DNA from: Bradyrhizobium macuxiense
Lineage (GTDB): Bacteria > Pseudomonadota > Alphaproteobacteria > Rhizobiales > Xanthobacteraceae
DNA: 37,731 nt
Direction: 5' to 3'
NCBI RefSeq assembly: GCF_001542415.1
Contig: NZ_LNCU01000099.1
Span: 1-37,731, forward strand
Below are positions 1 to 9,802 of this stretch, piece after piece. Numbering within the stretch: position 1 is the first letter of the stretch; each line of letters starts with the position of its first letter. The notes beneath the pieces were generated by a model that made no database searches, had not been told where the DNA came from, and worked only from the letters and a program-made list of their open reading frames with translations. The position numbers and the translations under genes were made by a program.

Positions 1-1103
1 TGCCAGCCATGCCAGGATCTGCTCTCGTTGTGATCGAGCCCGAATTCGTTTTTCGCAGTTTCAAAGCTGTCTTCGATCGCCCATCGATGGCCTTCGACCG
101 CGACCAGCGTTTCAATTGATGTTCCTGCCGGGCACCAGGTCGAGAAGAAGGCGAGGTCATCATCAGCGATACGACGCCGGATCAGCAGACCGCGTGTCCA
201 AAGACCTTGATCGACGCTGTTGAATTCTTCGGCATCGAGATCGGCTAGTTCGAGATAACACCAATCGTGCAGCCGCGGTCCTTTGGTTCCGGCACCGGCC
301 GACAGGCGCTTCCAGTCGGATGGGCGTCGCGTCCGGGCGAGTTCCGCAGCCGTCCCGGCGACCGGCGGTCGCTTGCCCCAGGATCGGAATACATGAGCGC
401 TGTTGACCCCAAGCACGTAGCCCTTGCCGGCCCGACGCAATTGCTGTTCGAGGTCGCCAACACCGTAAACGGTATCGCCGGCAACCCAGTTGAATGGGAC
501 AGACGCCGCTATCGCCCGTGCGATCATTCTCGTCGCAAGCTTTGGCTTGGTCGCAAAACCGACGTCGGCAGGCACGTATGTGGCTTCCAGGCGATCTGGA
601 TCGTCGGTCCATTCCTTCGGAAGATATAATGCGCGATCGATGAACGCATGGCCATGACGCGAAACGTAGGTAGCGAACACGCCGATCTGGCAGTTCGTAA
701 TCTTGCCTGCCGAACCGGTGTATTGCCGCGCCACGCCGCACGACGCCTTCCCCTGTTTGAGAAAGCCGGTCTCGTCGATGACGAGGACCGCATCGTCGTC
801 TGCCAAATGCTCCATCACATAGTCGCGGACAATATCGCGCAAGGCATCGGCATCCCAATCGCTGCGACCCAAGATCGCCTGTTGCCGCCAAGGACCAGGA
901 TCGCCAGCGGCCTCCGCGCGCATCCAACCGGTCTTGCGTTGCTCATCACCGAGCAGACCTTCCAGAAACAGGCCCGCGTTCCTCGCAACACGTTCTTGCC
1001 CGAACAGCGGACGTATCCGCTTCTTAACCTCCCGAAGCGACGCAGCCCACAACGCAAGCGTCTCTTCAACTGACGCTGCCTGCGCCCACAATCTTCGAAT
1101 CAT
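1..1103 (-). CDS. IS701-family DDE transposase, C-terminus beyond window
   Basis: Cuts and joins the element's DNA ends. The reading frame is open from ATG 1103 to the window edge, about 367 codons, with an in-frame stop just upstream of the start. The catalytic acidic residues are visible in order: D in LVIDETGF, D in VAGDTVYG and E near AVEGHRWAIEDSFE, followed by the NEFGLDHNESRSWHGW block typical of the family. No frameshift or internal stop was found, so the gene may be active. The usual family length is 400-450 residues, so only the extreme C-terminus should be missing. Family assignment rests on recognised sequence style, not on a search. Confidence 0.88.
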   Translation of the reverse strand, partial: MIRRLWAQAASVEETLALWAASLREVKKRIRPLFGQERVARNAGLFLEGLLGDEQRKTGWMRAEAAGDPGPWRQQAILGRSDWDADALRDIVRDYVMEHLADDDAVLVIDETGFLKQGKASCGVARQYTGSAGKITNCQIGVFATYVSRHGHAFIDRALYLPKEWTDDPDRLEATYVPADVGFATKPKLATRMIARAIAASVPFNWVAGDTVYGVGDLEQQLRRAGKGYVLGVNSAHVFRSWGKRPPVAGTAAELARTRRPSDWKRLSAGAGTKGPRLHDWCYLELADLDAEEFNSVDQGLWTRGLLIRRRIADDDLAFFSTWCPAGTSIETLVAVEGHRWAIEDSFETAKNEFGLDHNESRSWHGW

Positions 1104-1148
1104 GGTTGCCCATGGATTCAGAAACTCTCAGAAAACACAACTGTAATG
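1..1148 (-). mobile_element. IS701-family insertion sequence, right part only
   Basis: The stretch carries an IS701-type transposase and is cut by the window's left edge. The outer end is inferred at 1148: read on the minus strand, the sequence directly after the rlmE stop begins CATTACAGTTGTGTTTTC, a plausible terminal inverted repeat. The adjoining CTAA at 1149-1152 fits the YTAR target duplication known for IS701 elements. The other end and the second copy of the duplication lie outside the window, so the boundary is an inference. Confidence 0.7.
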
Positions 1149-1838
1149 CTAAGCCCGATTGGCCTGTCCCCTGAACTCCATCGCCAGCACGTAGCGCTCT
1201 GACGAATCCTGCCGGCTCGCGGCCGGCTTGACGTGGCGCACGGTGGCGAAGTCGCGCTTGAGCTGCGCCAGCAACTCAGCGTCCGCGCCGCTCTGAAACA
1301 CCTTTGCCAGAAATATCCCGCCCGGATTGAGTACCTCGCATGCGAAATACGCCGCGGTCTCGACCAGGCCGATGATGCGGAGCTGGTCGGTCTTGCGATG
1401 GCCGGTGGTGTTGGCGGCCATATCGGACATCACGACGTCGGCGCGGCCGCCCATCATCGCGATCAGCCTCGCAGGCGCGTCATGATCGAGGAAGTCGAGC
1501 TGCGCGAAGGTGACGCCGGGGATCTCGCCCATCTCCAGCAGATCGATCGCGACCACCTTACCCTTGCCGTCCGCGGAGCCGGTGCGCTTGGCCGCGATCT
1601 GGCTCCAGCCGCCGGGCGCGGCGCCAAGGTCGACCACCGTCATGCCCGGCTTGAACAGGCGATATTTATCGTCGATCTCGAGCAGCTTGAAGGCCGCGCG
1701 CGAGCGGTAACCCATCGCCTTGGCCTTGGCGACATAGGGATCGTTGAGCTGGCGCTCCAGCCAGAGTTTTGAAGACAGCTTACGCTTGCCGCCGCTCTTG
1801 ACCGTGACGTGCAGCCGCCCGGTGGTGTCTTTCGCCAT
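1149..1838 (-). CDS. rlmE: 23S rRNA (uridine-2'-O-)-methyltransferase RlmE
   Basis: Methylates the 2'-O of U2552 in the A loop of 23S rRNA, using S-adenosylmethionine, late in 50S assembly. The 229 residues show an N-terminal basic stretch, the SAM-binding motif VVDLGAAPGGWSQ, and the family's K-D-K-E tetrad: K in RAAFKLLEID, D in VMSDMAANTTG, K in FLAKVFQSG and E in ERYVLAMEF. Length matches the FtsJ/RrmJ family. The ribosome binding site (GGGAGAAGAGAAG before ATG) is formed by the edge of the palindromic repeat at 1848-1982. The stop codon TAG lies inside the presumed target site of the neighbouring IS, so the insertion left the protein intact. The gene follows the Ppx/GppA gene in the same direction. 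Confidence 0.95.
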   Translation of the reverse strand: MAKDTTGRLHVTVKSGGKRKLSSKLWLERQLNDPYVAKAKAMGYRSRAAFKLLEIDDKYRLFKPGMTVVDLGAAPGGWSQIAAKRTGSADGKGKVVAIDLLEMGEIPGVTFAQLDFLDHDAPARLIAMMGGRADVVMSDMAANTTGHRKTDQLRIIGLVETAAYFACEVLNPGGIFLAKVFQSGADAELLAQLKRDFATVRHVKPAASRQDSSERYVLAMEFRGQANRA

Positions 1839-1847
1839 GCTACTTCT

Positions 1848-1982
1848 CTTCTCCCTCGCCCCGCTCTTGCGGGGAGAGGGTTGGGGTGAGGGGCTGCTTC
1901 CACATATCGAACCCGCGGAGAGAGCCCCTCACCCGGATTGCTGCGCAATCCGACCTCTCCCCGCAAGAGCGGGGCGAGGTGG
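1848..1982. repeat. Palindromic intergenic repeat, family A copy 1
   Basis: Nested inverted repeats. Outer arms are CTCGCCCCGCTCTTGCGGGG and its near-complement CCCCGCAAGAGCGGGGCGAG; inner arms are GGTGAGGGGCT and AGCCCCTCACC. It lies between ppx/gppA and rlmE (both minus strand), starting 9 bp upstream of the rlmE start. Related copies are at 15587-15732 and 21669-21792. Confidence 0.9.
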
Positions 1983-2008
1983 ACCGAACGCTCATTAGAA
2001 TTGACGCT

Positions 2009-3052
2009 CTAGCATGCCCGCAGCGCGCCGTCCTCGCGCATCATCTCGACCAGCATGCCCTCGCGCAGGCCGCGGTCGGCGACCCGCAGCCGCGGCATCG
2101 GGAAGGCGTTGCGGATTGCGTCGAGGATGGCGCAGCCCGCGAGCACCAGGTCGGCGCGCTCGACGCTGATGCAGCTGTTGCTGACGCGGTCCTCATAGCT
2201 CATGCAGAGCAGCTTCTGGATTGTCGCTGACACATCGGCATCGTTCATCCAGATGCCGTCGATGCGGCGGCGATCGTAGCGCGGCAGATTGAGGAACACG
2301 CCGGCGAGCGTGGTCACGGTGCCCGAGGTGCCGAGCATGTGCATGTCGCGCAGGTCTCGGCCGTGCTCGGCCGCGAACGGCGCGACATGCTGCGCGACCT
2401 CGTCGATCATGCGCGCATACAGTTCCTTCGTGACGTTCCGGCCGCCGAAATGCTCGGCCAGCGTGACGACGCCGAGCGGGATCGACATCCACGCCTTGAT
2501 GCGCGGCGCGTCGCCAGGCGTATGCGGATCGCGCTCGATCCGCACCAGTTCGGTCGAGCCGCCGCCGATATCGAACAGGATCGCGCCCCGCCCGCGCGGA
2601 TCGAGCAGCGGCGAACAGCCGATCACGGCGAGCGTCGCTTCGGTCTCGCGGTCGATCACCTCGAGCTTGATGCCCGTCTCCGCAGCGACGCGCGCGCGAA
2701 AGCTCTCCGCATTGCCGGCGGCGCGGCAGGCCTCGGTGGCGATCAGCCGCAGCCGGCGGGCCCTGCGATGGCGGATCTTGTCGCCGCAAATGCTGAGCGC
2801 GGCGATGGCGCGCTCGATCGCGGCCTCGCTGATGGAACCGGTCGCGGCGATGCCCTCGCCGAGCCGGATGATCCGCGAGAAGGAATCGACCACGCGGAAC
2901 CCGTCGCCCGACGGACAGGCGATCAACAGCCGGCAATTGTTGGTGCCAAGGTCCAGCGCGGCGTAGACCCCGGTGTCTGCGCCCGCCGCAATCAACCCTG
3001 ACGGGGCCCCGCCGGCCGGAGGGCCGTCACAAAGCCGCGCATCGTCATTCAT
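2009..3052 (-). CDS. Ppx/GppA family phosphatase
   Basis: Exopolyphosphatase or guanosine pentaphosphate phosphohydrolase of the actin-like ATPase superfamily, acting on polyphosphate or pppGpp in the cytoplasm. Visible motifs are the phosphate-1 loop YAALDLGTNNCRLLIA, the family block LIATEACRAAGN, and the phosphate-2 loop ILFDIGGGSTELV with the glycine-rich turn. From ATG 3052 the protein has 347 residues. A longer form from GTG 3106 (365 residues) is possible, but the extra residues are low complexity and that GTG lies in a palindrome. It is a single-domain short form without the long C-terminal HD region of E. coli Ppx. Polyphosphate versus pppGpp specificity cannot be decided from sequence. 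It sits upstream of rlmE in the same direction, probably co-transcribed across the repeat. Confidence 0.88.
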   Translation of the reverse strand: MNDDARLCDGPPAGGAPSGLIAAGADTGVYAALDLGTNNCRLLIACPSGDGFRVVDSFSRIIRLGEGIAATGSISEAAIERAIAALSICGDKIRHRRARRLRLIATEACRAAGNAESFRARVAAETGIKLEVIDRETEATLAVIGCSPLLDPRGRGAILFDIGGGSTELVRIERDPHTPGDAPRIKAWMSIPLGVVTLAEHFGGRNVTKELYARMIDEVAQHVAPFAAEHGRDLRDMHMLGTSGTVTTLAGVFLNLPRYDRRRIDGIWMNDADVSATIQKLLCMSYEDRVSNSCISVERADLVLAGCAILDAIRNAFPMPRLRVADRGLREGMLVEMMREDGALRAC

Positions 3053-3095
3053 CAAACTGTCTTTCGCCGCGGCCGCTGGTCGGCCGACCGAAGAA

Positions 3096-3111
3096 TTTCC
3101 GTTCACGGAAA
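3096..3111. promoter_or_regulatory. 16-bp palindrome between divergent genes
   Basis: TTTCCGTTCACGGAAA is a perfect inverted repeat (7-bp arms, 2-bp centre). It lies between the divergent ppx/gppA and CoxL-like genes, 44 bp upstream of the preferred ppx start. It looks like a dimeric regulator site, but no regulator is encoded beside it, so the role is unknown. Confidence 0.35.
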
Positions 3112-3253
3112 CTTTAGCAGCGCCAAGGGCCTGCGCAATATGCGTTCACATTGGGACCATGCCCAATCGGGCGTTGTCGTTAAGGGGGATGCGCGTTATC
3201 TCGTGAATCGCCCGCCAAACCGGCGCAAATCCGGGCATTTCAGGTCATTTCCG

Positions 3254-5626
3254 ATGCAAGATCACACGTCTTCCGCTTCTCTCGAAAACGCTATTGCACT
3301 GCAAAAATACGGTGTCGGGCAGCCTGTGCGCCGCAAGGAGGACGATACGCTGGTGCGCGGCAAGGGCCGTTACACCGACGATTTCTCGCTTCCCAACCAG
3401 GCCTATTGCTGGATCGTCCGCTCCTCCCACGCCCATGGCGTCATCAACGGCATCGACACCGCGGCCGCCAAGGCGATGCCGGGCGTGCTCGGGGTCTGGA
3501 CCGGCACCGATCTTGCGGCCGCCGGCTACAACCCCTTTACCTGCGGAATGCCGCTGAAGAGCCGCGACGGCTCGCCGCTCCTCCAGACCAACCGGCCGGC
3601 GCTCGCGACCGACAAGGTGCGCTTCGTCGGCGATCCCATCGCCTTCGTGGTCGCGGAGACCGCGGCCCAGGCGCGCGATGCGGCCGAAGCGGTCGAACTG
3701 GACATCGAGCCGCTGCCGGCCGTGACTGATGCGGCCGAAGCCGCCAAGCCCGGCGCGCCGCAGCTCTACGACAACATTCCGAATAACGTCGCGCTCGATT
3801 ATCACTATGGCGACACCGCCAAGATCGACGCGGCGTTCGCCGGCGCTGCGCATGTCACCAAGCTCGACATCGTCAACACCCGCGTCGCCGTGGTCTCGAT
3901 GGAGCCGCGCGTGGCGCTGGCCCATTACGACAAGAAGACCGAGCGCTTCACGCTGCAGGTGCCGACCCAGGGCGTCTCCGGCAACAAGGTGATTCTGGCG
4001 CGCCTGCTCAACGTGCCCTCGGACAAGGTGCGCATCCTCACCGCCAATGTCGGCGGCTCCTTCGGGATGAAGAACCTGAACTATCCCGAATACACCTGCA
4101 TCGCGCATGCCGCACGCGAGCTCGGCCGCCCGGTGAAGTGGCTGGATGAGCGCTCGACGAGCTTCCTGTCCGACAGCCAGGGCCGCGCGCAAAAGATCCA
4201 TGCCGAGCTCGCGCTCGATGCCGACGGCAAATTTCTCGCGGTGCGCCTGTCCGGCTATGGCAATCTCGGCGCCTACATCACGGGTGTCGCGCCGGGTCCG
4301 CTGTCGCTCAACACCGGCAAGAACCTCGCCAGCGTCTATCGCACGCCGCTGCTCGGCGTCGACATCAAGACTGTCGTGACCAACACCACGCTGATGGGCG
4401 CCTATCGCGGCGCCGGGCGGCCCGAGGCCAACTACTACATGGAGCGGCTGATCGACGCCGCCGCCGACGAGATGGGCATCAACCGTCTCACCTTGCGCAA
4501 GCGCAACTTCATCAAGCCGTCACAACTGCCCTTCGCGGCGGCATCGGGCGTCACCTATGACAGCGGCGATTTCGCCGGCGTGTTCCAGAAGGCGCTGGAG
4601 ATCTCCGACTACGAGAACTTCGCCAAGCGCAAGAAGGAGAGCAAGAAGAGCGGCAAGCTGCGCGGCATTGCCGTCGGCTCCTATCTCGAGGTCACCGCGC
4701 CACCGAGCGGCGAGCTCGGCAAGATCACCTTCGAACCGGACGGATCGGTGAGGCTCACCACCGGCACGCTCGATTACGGCCAGGGCCACGCCACGCCGTT
4801 CGCGCAGGTGCTGTCCGACCAGCTCGGCGTGCCCTTCGAGAAGATCACCCTCGAACAGGGCGACAGCGACCGCGTGCGCTTCGGCAACGGCACCGGCGGC
4901 TCGCGCTCGATCACCGCAACCGGACAGGCGATCGTCGAAGCCTCCGCGCTCGTCGTCGAGAAGGGCAAGAAGGCCGCCGCGCACATGCTGGAAGCCTCCG
5001 AGGCCGACATCGAGTTTGGCAATGGCCGCTTCACCATCGCCGGCACCGACCGCTCGATCGGCATCATGGAGCTCGCCGAGCGGATGCGCGACAACAAGAT
5101 GCCCGAGGGTACCCCTGATACTCTCGACGTCGATCACGCCACCAAGGAGACGATATCGACCTTCCCGAACGGCTGTCACGTCGCCGAGGTCGAGATCGAT
5201 CCGGACACCGGCGTGACGCAGATCGTGCGCTACTTCGCGGTCAACGATTTCGGCACCGTGGTCAATCCGATGATCGTCGCCGGCCAGCTGCATGGCGGCG
5301 TCGCCCAGGGCATCGGCCAGGCCATGATGGAGGAAGTGAATTACGACGGCTCCGGCCAGCCGATCACCGGCTCGTTCATGGACTACGCGCTGCCGCGTGC
5401 CGGCGACATCCCGTCGATGCAGGTCGACAATCACCCTTCGCCCGCGAAGACCAATCCGCTCGGCACCAAGGGCTGCGGCGAAGCTGGTTGCGCCGGCAGC
5501 CTCGTCTGCATCGTCAACGCCGTGGTGGATGCACTGTCGGATTACGGCATCAAGCACATCAACATGCCGATCACGTCGGAAAAGGTCTGGCGCGCGATCC
5601 AGGATGCGAAGGCGAAGGCGGCGTAA
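3254..5626 (+). CDS. Xanthine dehydrogenase family molybdopterin-binding subunit (form II CoxL-like)
   Basis: Large, molybdenum-cofactor-binding subunit of an aerobic CO-dehydrogenase/xanthine-oxidase-type hydroxylase. The 790 residues show the N-terminal GQPVRRKEDDTLVRGKGRYTDD block, the cofactor loop with VGGSFGMKN, the active-site loop AYRGAGR at about residues 383-389, and the catalytic Glu (about 743) in TKGCGEAGC. True carbon monoxide dehydrogenase (form I) has AYRCSFR with a copper-binding Cys; the form II loop lacks it, so CO oxidation is unlikely and the substrate is unknown. ATG 3254 was chosen because family proteins begin near QKYGVGQPVRRKED; upstream residues from 3140 are not protein-like. 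No FAD (CoxM) or iron-sulfur (CoxS) subunit gene lies in the window, so partners must come from elsewhere. Confidence 0.9.
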   Translation: MQDHTSSASLENAIALQKYGVGQPVRRKEDDTLVRGKGRYTDDFSLPNQAYCWIVRSSHAHGVINGIDTAAAKAMPGVLGVWTGTDLAAAGYNPFTCGMPLKSRDGSPLLQTNRPALATDKVRFVGDPIAFVVAETAAQARDAAEAVELDIEPLPAVTDAAEAAKPGAPQLYDNIPNNVALDYHYGDTAKIDAAFAGAAHVTKLDIVNTRVAVVSMEPRVALAHYDKKTERFTLQVPTQGVSGNKVILARLLNVPSDKVRILTANVGGSFGMKNLNYPEYTCIAHAARELGRPVKWLDERSTSFLSDSQGRAQKIHAELALDADGKFLAVRLSGYGNLGAYITGVAPGPLSLNTGKNLASVYRTPLLGVDIKTVVTNTTLMGAYRGAGRPEANYYMERLIDAAADEMGINRLTLRKRNFIKPSQLPFAAASGVTYDSGDFAGVFQKALEISDYENFAKRKKESKKSGKLRGIAVGSYLEVTAPPSGELGKITFEPDGSVRLTTGTLDYGQGHATPFAQVLSDQLGVPFEKITLEQGDSDRVRFGNGTGGSRSITATGQAIVEASALVVEKGKKAAAHMLEASEADIEFGNGRFTIAGTDRSIGIMELAERMRDNKMPEGTPDTLDVDHATKETISTFPNGCHVAEVEIDPDTGVTQIVRYFAVNDFGTVVNPMIVAGQLHGGVAQGIGQAMMEEVNYDGSGQPITGSFMDYALPRAGDIPSMQVDNHPSPAKTNPLGTKGCGEAGCAGSLVCIVNAVVDALSDYGIKHINMPITSEKVWRAIQDAKAKAA

Positions 5627-5654
5627 GCCGCGCTGCCGCCACCGACACCGCTGT

Positions 5655-5757
5655 CGTCACCCGCGCGAAAGCGGGTGACCCAGTATTCCAGAGACGGCAG
5701 TGCTTGAGCCGAGAAGTCGCGGCGTACTGGATCCCCCGCATGCGCGGGGGATGACAG
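5655..5757. repeat. Palindromic intergenic repeat, family E
   Basis: Two hairpins, GTCACCCGCGCGAAAGCGGGTGAC and CCCCCGCATGCGCGGGGG, separated by arms containing CCAGTA and TACTGG. It lies between the converging ends of the CoxL-like gene and the isomerase gene and could end transcription from both sides. There is no T-run as in a classical terminator. Confidence 0.85.
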
Positions 5758-5814
5758 CTATTGATGCGGAAGCGACGTCCCTCTTACGGACTTGAGCTTT
5801 CGTTCGCGGACCAC

Positions 5815-6423
5815 TCAAGCCAACATCTTCAGTGCGCGTTCCAGAAACTCCAGCCGGTCCTGCCCCCAAAAAATCTCGCCGGACGGCAGCACGTAGCTCG
5901 GCGCGCCGAATACGCCAGCTTTCAGCGCATCCTGCGTGTTCTGCTCGTAGAGCCGGTCGAGCTCGGCATCCGACGGAGCGTCTGCGCGCAGGGCCGCGGC
6001 GTCCAGGCCGGCACGTTGCGCGGCGGCCGACATGACATCGGCGTCGGAGAGCGCCTCCTCGCGCTCCCAGATGGCGCGGCTAAACTCCAGCGAGAGGCGG
6101 TGGGCATCCTTGCCCTGCAGGGCAGCAGCAATGACGAGACGCACCGCCGCAAGGTCATCGATCGGAAAATGCTTGGGCTCGACGTTGAGCGGAATGCCCC
6201 TCACCTCGCGCCAGCGCCTCAGCTCCACCAGGCGGTAGGCCTGCCGTTGCGGCGAACGCTTTGGCAGCGGCAGGCCACCGGTCTGCTCGAAGATCGGACC
6301 GAACTTGCAGGGCTTGGCGTTGACGGTCGCGCCATGTCGCCGCGCGATCTCGGCAAGCGGTGCGCTGCCCATAAATGTCCAGGGCGAGTTGAGCGACAGA
6401 TAATAGTCGATGATGACCGACAT
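5815..6423 (-). CDS. 2-hydroxychromene-2-carboxylate isomerase-like DsbA-fold protein
   Basis: The 202-residue protein belongs to the DsbA/kappa-GST-like family that includes 2-hydroxychromene-2-carboxylate isomerase, a glutathione-dependent step in aromatic degradation. It opens with IDYYLSLNSPWTFMGS, in which a serine replaces the redox cysteine pair of DsbA as in the isomerases, and carries the cis-proline loop GVFGAPSYVLPSGE near residues 168-181. There is no signal peptide, so it is cytoplasmic. Its ATG directly follows the stop codon of the MaoC-like gene (no intervening base), so the two are translated as an operon. No other naphthalene-pathway genes are nearby, so the real substrate is open. 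Confidence 0.85.
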   Translation of the reverse strand: MSVIIDYYLSLNSPWTFMGSAPLAEIARRHGATVNAKPCKFGPIFEQTGGLPLPKRSPQRQAYRLVELRRWREVRGIPLNVEPKHFPIDDLAAVRLVIAAALQGKDAHRLSLEFSRAIWEREEALSDADVMSAAAQRAGLDAAALRADAPSDAELDRLYEQNTQDALKAGVFGAPSYVLPSGEIFWGQDRLEFLERALKMLA

Positions 6424-7221
6424 CTATGCCGCCGCCTGCTCGCGCGGTTGGGTGATCGCGATGTGCCAGCAATGCGCCAGCGGCGTGGCGCCGTTGGCGA
6501 GCACCATCGCGTCGAGCTCGACGAAGCGGTGCCCCTTCTTGTCGTAGTTGCCGGTGACCTTGGCCCGCGCCGTCAATTCGTCCCCGATCTTGCCCGCCGA
6601 CAATAGCTGCATCCGGGTGCCGACATGAATCCAGGGCCCGAGGATCGCATTGTCGACCAGCACCTTGTTCATCACGCGCGGCAGCAGGCCGGGATGACCG
6701 AGGCCTTCGCGGCCGTAGATCGTGTCGGTCTCCCTGATGTCGGCGAGATATTCCTTCGCCGCATCGCCGGACCAGTCGCGCGGGATGGTGCCGAGCCACT
6801 TGCCGAGTTCGTAGGACGACGCGCTCACCGGCTTGCGCTCGGCGACCGCCGGAACCTGTTGGTAGTCGTCGATCGAAAACTTCGGTGCAGAGACCGGAAG
6901 CGTCGCAGTGCCGCTCGCGCAGAGGTCGCCGCGGCTGTGCAGCTCGATCGCGAGCCCGCGGCCATCTTCCCGGGCCGTCAGCTCGGCGGTCTCGCCGTCA
7001 TAGACCGGCTTCACGAACCGCGCCTCGATCAGGCCGCGCTCGAGGAAGTCGCGGCCCCAGCGCTCGACAGGCATGTGCATCATGTAGGCCATGACGTCGA
7101 CACCGGGCACGAGCCCGCCGGAAAAGCCGAACTTCCGCGCCACCGTGTCGTCGTGGATCTTGTTCTCAGACAGCTTCGAGGTGTTGTAGGCCGAGACACG
7201 GTAGGTTTGCAGCGCCGTCAT
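6424..7221 (-). CDS. MaoC-like double-hotdog hydratase/dehydratase
   Basis: A 265-residue protein with two hotdog-like halves. The first contains KFGFSGGLVPGVDVMAYMM, similar to the MaoC hydratase segment; the second holds HVGTRMQLLSAGKIGDELTARAKVTG-type strands (about residues 195-225), as in acyl-CoA dehydratases. It probably hydrates or binds an enoyl-CoA or related thioester. Start ATG 7221 (MTALQTYRV) was preferred to an upstream extension to 7356 whose residues do not look conserved. It is first in an operon with the isomerase and divergent from the YaiI gene. Catalytic residues were not securely located, so hydratase activity is an inference from the fold. Confidence 0.75.
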   Translation of the reverse strand: MTALQTYRVSAYNTSKLSENKIHDDTVARKFGFSGGLVPGVDVMAYMMHMPVERWGRDFLERGLIEARFVKPVYDGETAELTAREDGRGLAIELHSRGDLCASGTATLPVSAPKFSIDDYQQVPAVAERKPVSASSYELGKWLGTIPRDWSGDAAKEYLADIRETDTIYGREGLGHPGLLPRVMNKVLVDNAILGPWIHVGTRMQLLSAGKIGDELTARAKVTGNYDKKGHRFVELDAMVLANGATPLAHCWHIAITQPREQAAA

Positions 7222-7355
7222 GGGTTTTCCCTTATTTCGGTTGTTTTTCTGGCGATGATCGTAGTCGAACCGAACAGCGTGGCAAGCCTCTCGTTTTGCT
7301 CGCAATTTTCCGCACGATGGAGTACAGCGGGGCGCGCTCACCAACACCTGGATCA

Positions 7356-7853
7356 ATGACTGAAACCCCCGCCCCCATCCGTATCTATGTCGATGCCGAC
7401 GCCTGCCCGGTGAAGGATGAAATCTACCGTGTCGCGATCCGCCTCGGCGTGCCCGTCAGCGTGGTCGCGGGATCCTTCATCCGCGTGCCGCAGGATCCGC
7501 TGATCGAGCGCGTCGCCGCCGGTTCCGGCATGGATGCGGCCGACGACTGGATCGCGGAGCGCGCGCACGAGGGCGACGTCGTGATCACGGCTGACATTCC
7601 GCTGGCGAGCCGGTGTGTGAAGGCCGGCGCCGAGGTGATCGCGCCGAATGGAAAGCCGTTCGCGGAACAGTCGATCGGCATGACGCTCGCGATGCGCAAT
7701 TTGATGACAGATCTGCGCTCGTCGGGCGAGATCACCGGCGGGCCGAAATCGTATTCGCCGCGCGACCGCTCGACGTTCCTGTCGACGCTCGACCAGACTA
7801 TCCGCCGCATCCAGCGCCGCCGCGCGGAGCAGGCGACGACGAGCCAAGTTTGA
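7356..7853 (+). CDS. YaiI/YqxD family protein (DUF188)
   Basis: Conserved 165-residue cytoplasmic protein of unknown biochemical role. The family hallmark IYVDADACPVKDEIYRVA is at residues 9-26, followed by acidic positions DAADDWIAE and VVITADIPLA typical of a PIN/NYN-like nuclease fold; nuclease activity is not proven for the family. ATG 7356 matches the usual family start; the longer frame from 7296 adds unrelated residues. Its stop is 4 bp before the ABC-F gene, so the two are probably co-transcribed. Confidence 0.9.
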   Translation: MTETPAPIRIYVDADACPVKDEIYRVAIRLGVPVSVVAGSFIRVPQDPLIERVAAGSGMDAADDWIAERAHEGDVVITADIPLASRCVKAGAEVIAPNGKPFAEQSIGMTLAMRNLMTDLRSSGEITGGPKSYSPRDRSTFLSTLDQTIRRIQRRRAEQATTSQV

Positions 7854-7857
7854 CACG

Positions 7858-9675
<1,818 letters not shown>

Positions 9676-9691
9676 ACCTAATGATTTCTGC

Positions 9692-9777
9692 CGTCATTGC
9701 GAGGAGCGTAGCGACGAAGAAATCCATGCATCTGCAAGTGCGGACCGATGGATTGCTTCGCTCCGCTCGCAATGACG
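9692..9777. repeat. Palindromic intergenic repeat, family B
   Basis: Arms CGTCATTGCGAGGAGCGTAG and the complementary CTCCGCTCGCAATGACG flank a central region with CGAAGAAATCCATG and ATGGATTGCTTCG. Sited between the co-directional uup and D-threonine aldolase-like genes, ending 25 bp before the latter's ATG. Confidence 0.85.
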
Positions 9778-9802
9778 TGAATGTCAAACTGGAGTTGACC
9801 CG

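Noticed and set aside
163..927. 254-codon minus-strand frame in the IS region
   Set aside because: Wrong frame; the real transposase runs in another minus frame with DDE residues and leaves the window without a stop.
3254..5626. True carbon monoxide dehydrogenase
   Set aside because: The active loop is AYRGAGR, not AYRCSFR, and partner subunits are missing.
5655..5757. CRISPR-like repeat units or other arrays among the intergenic repeats
   Set aside because: No regularly spaced identical repeats with unique spacers; these are single palindromic elements.
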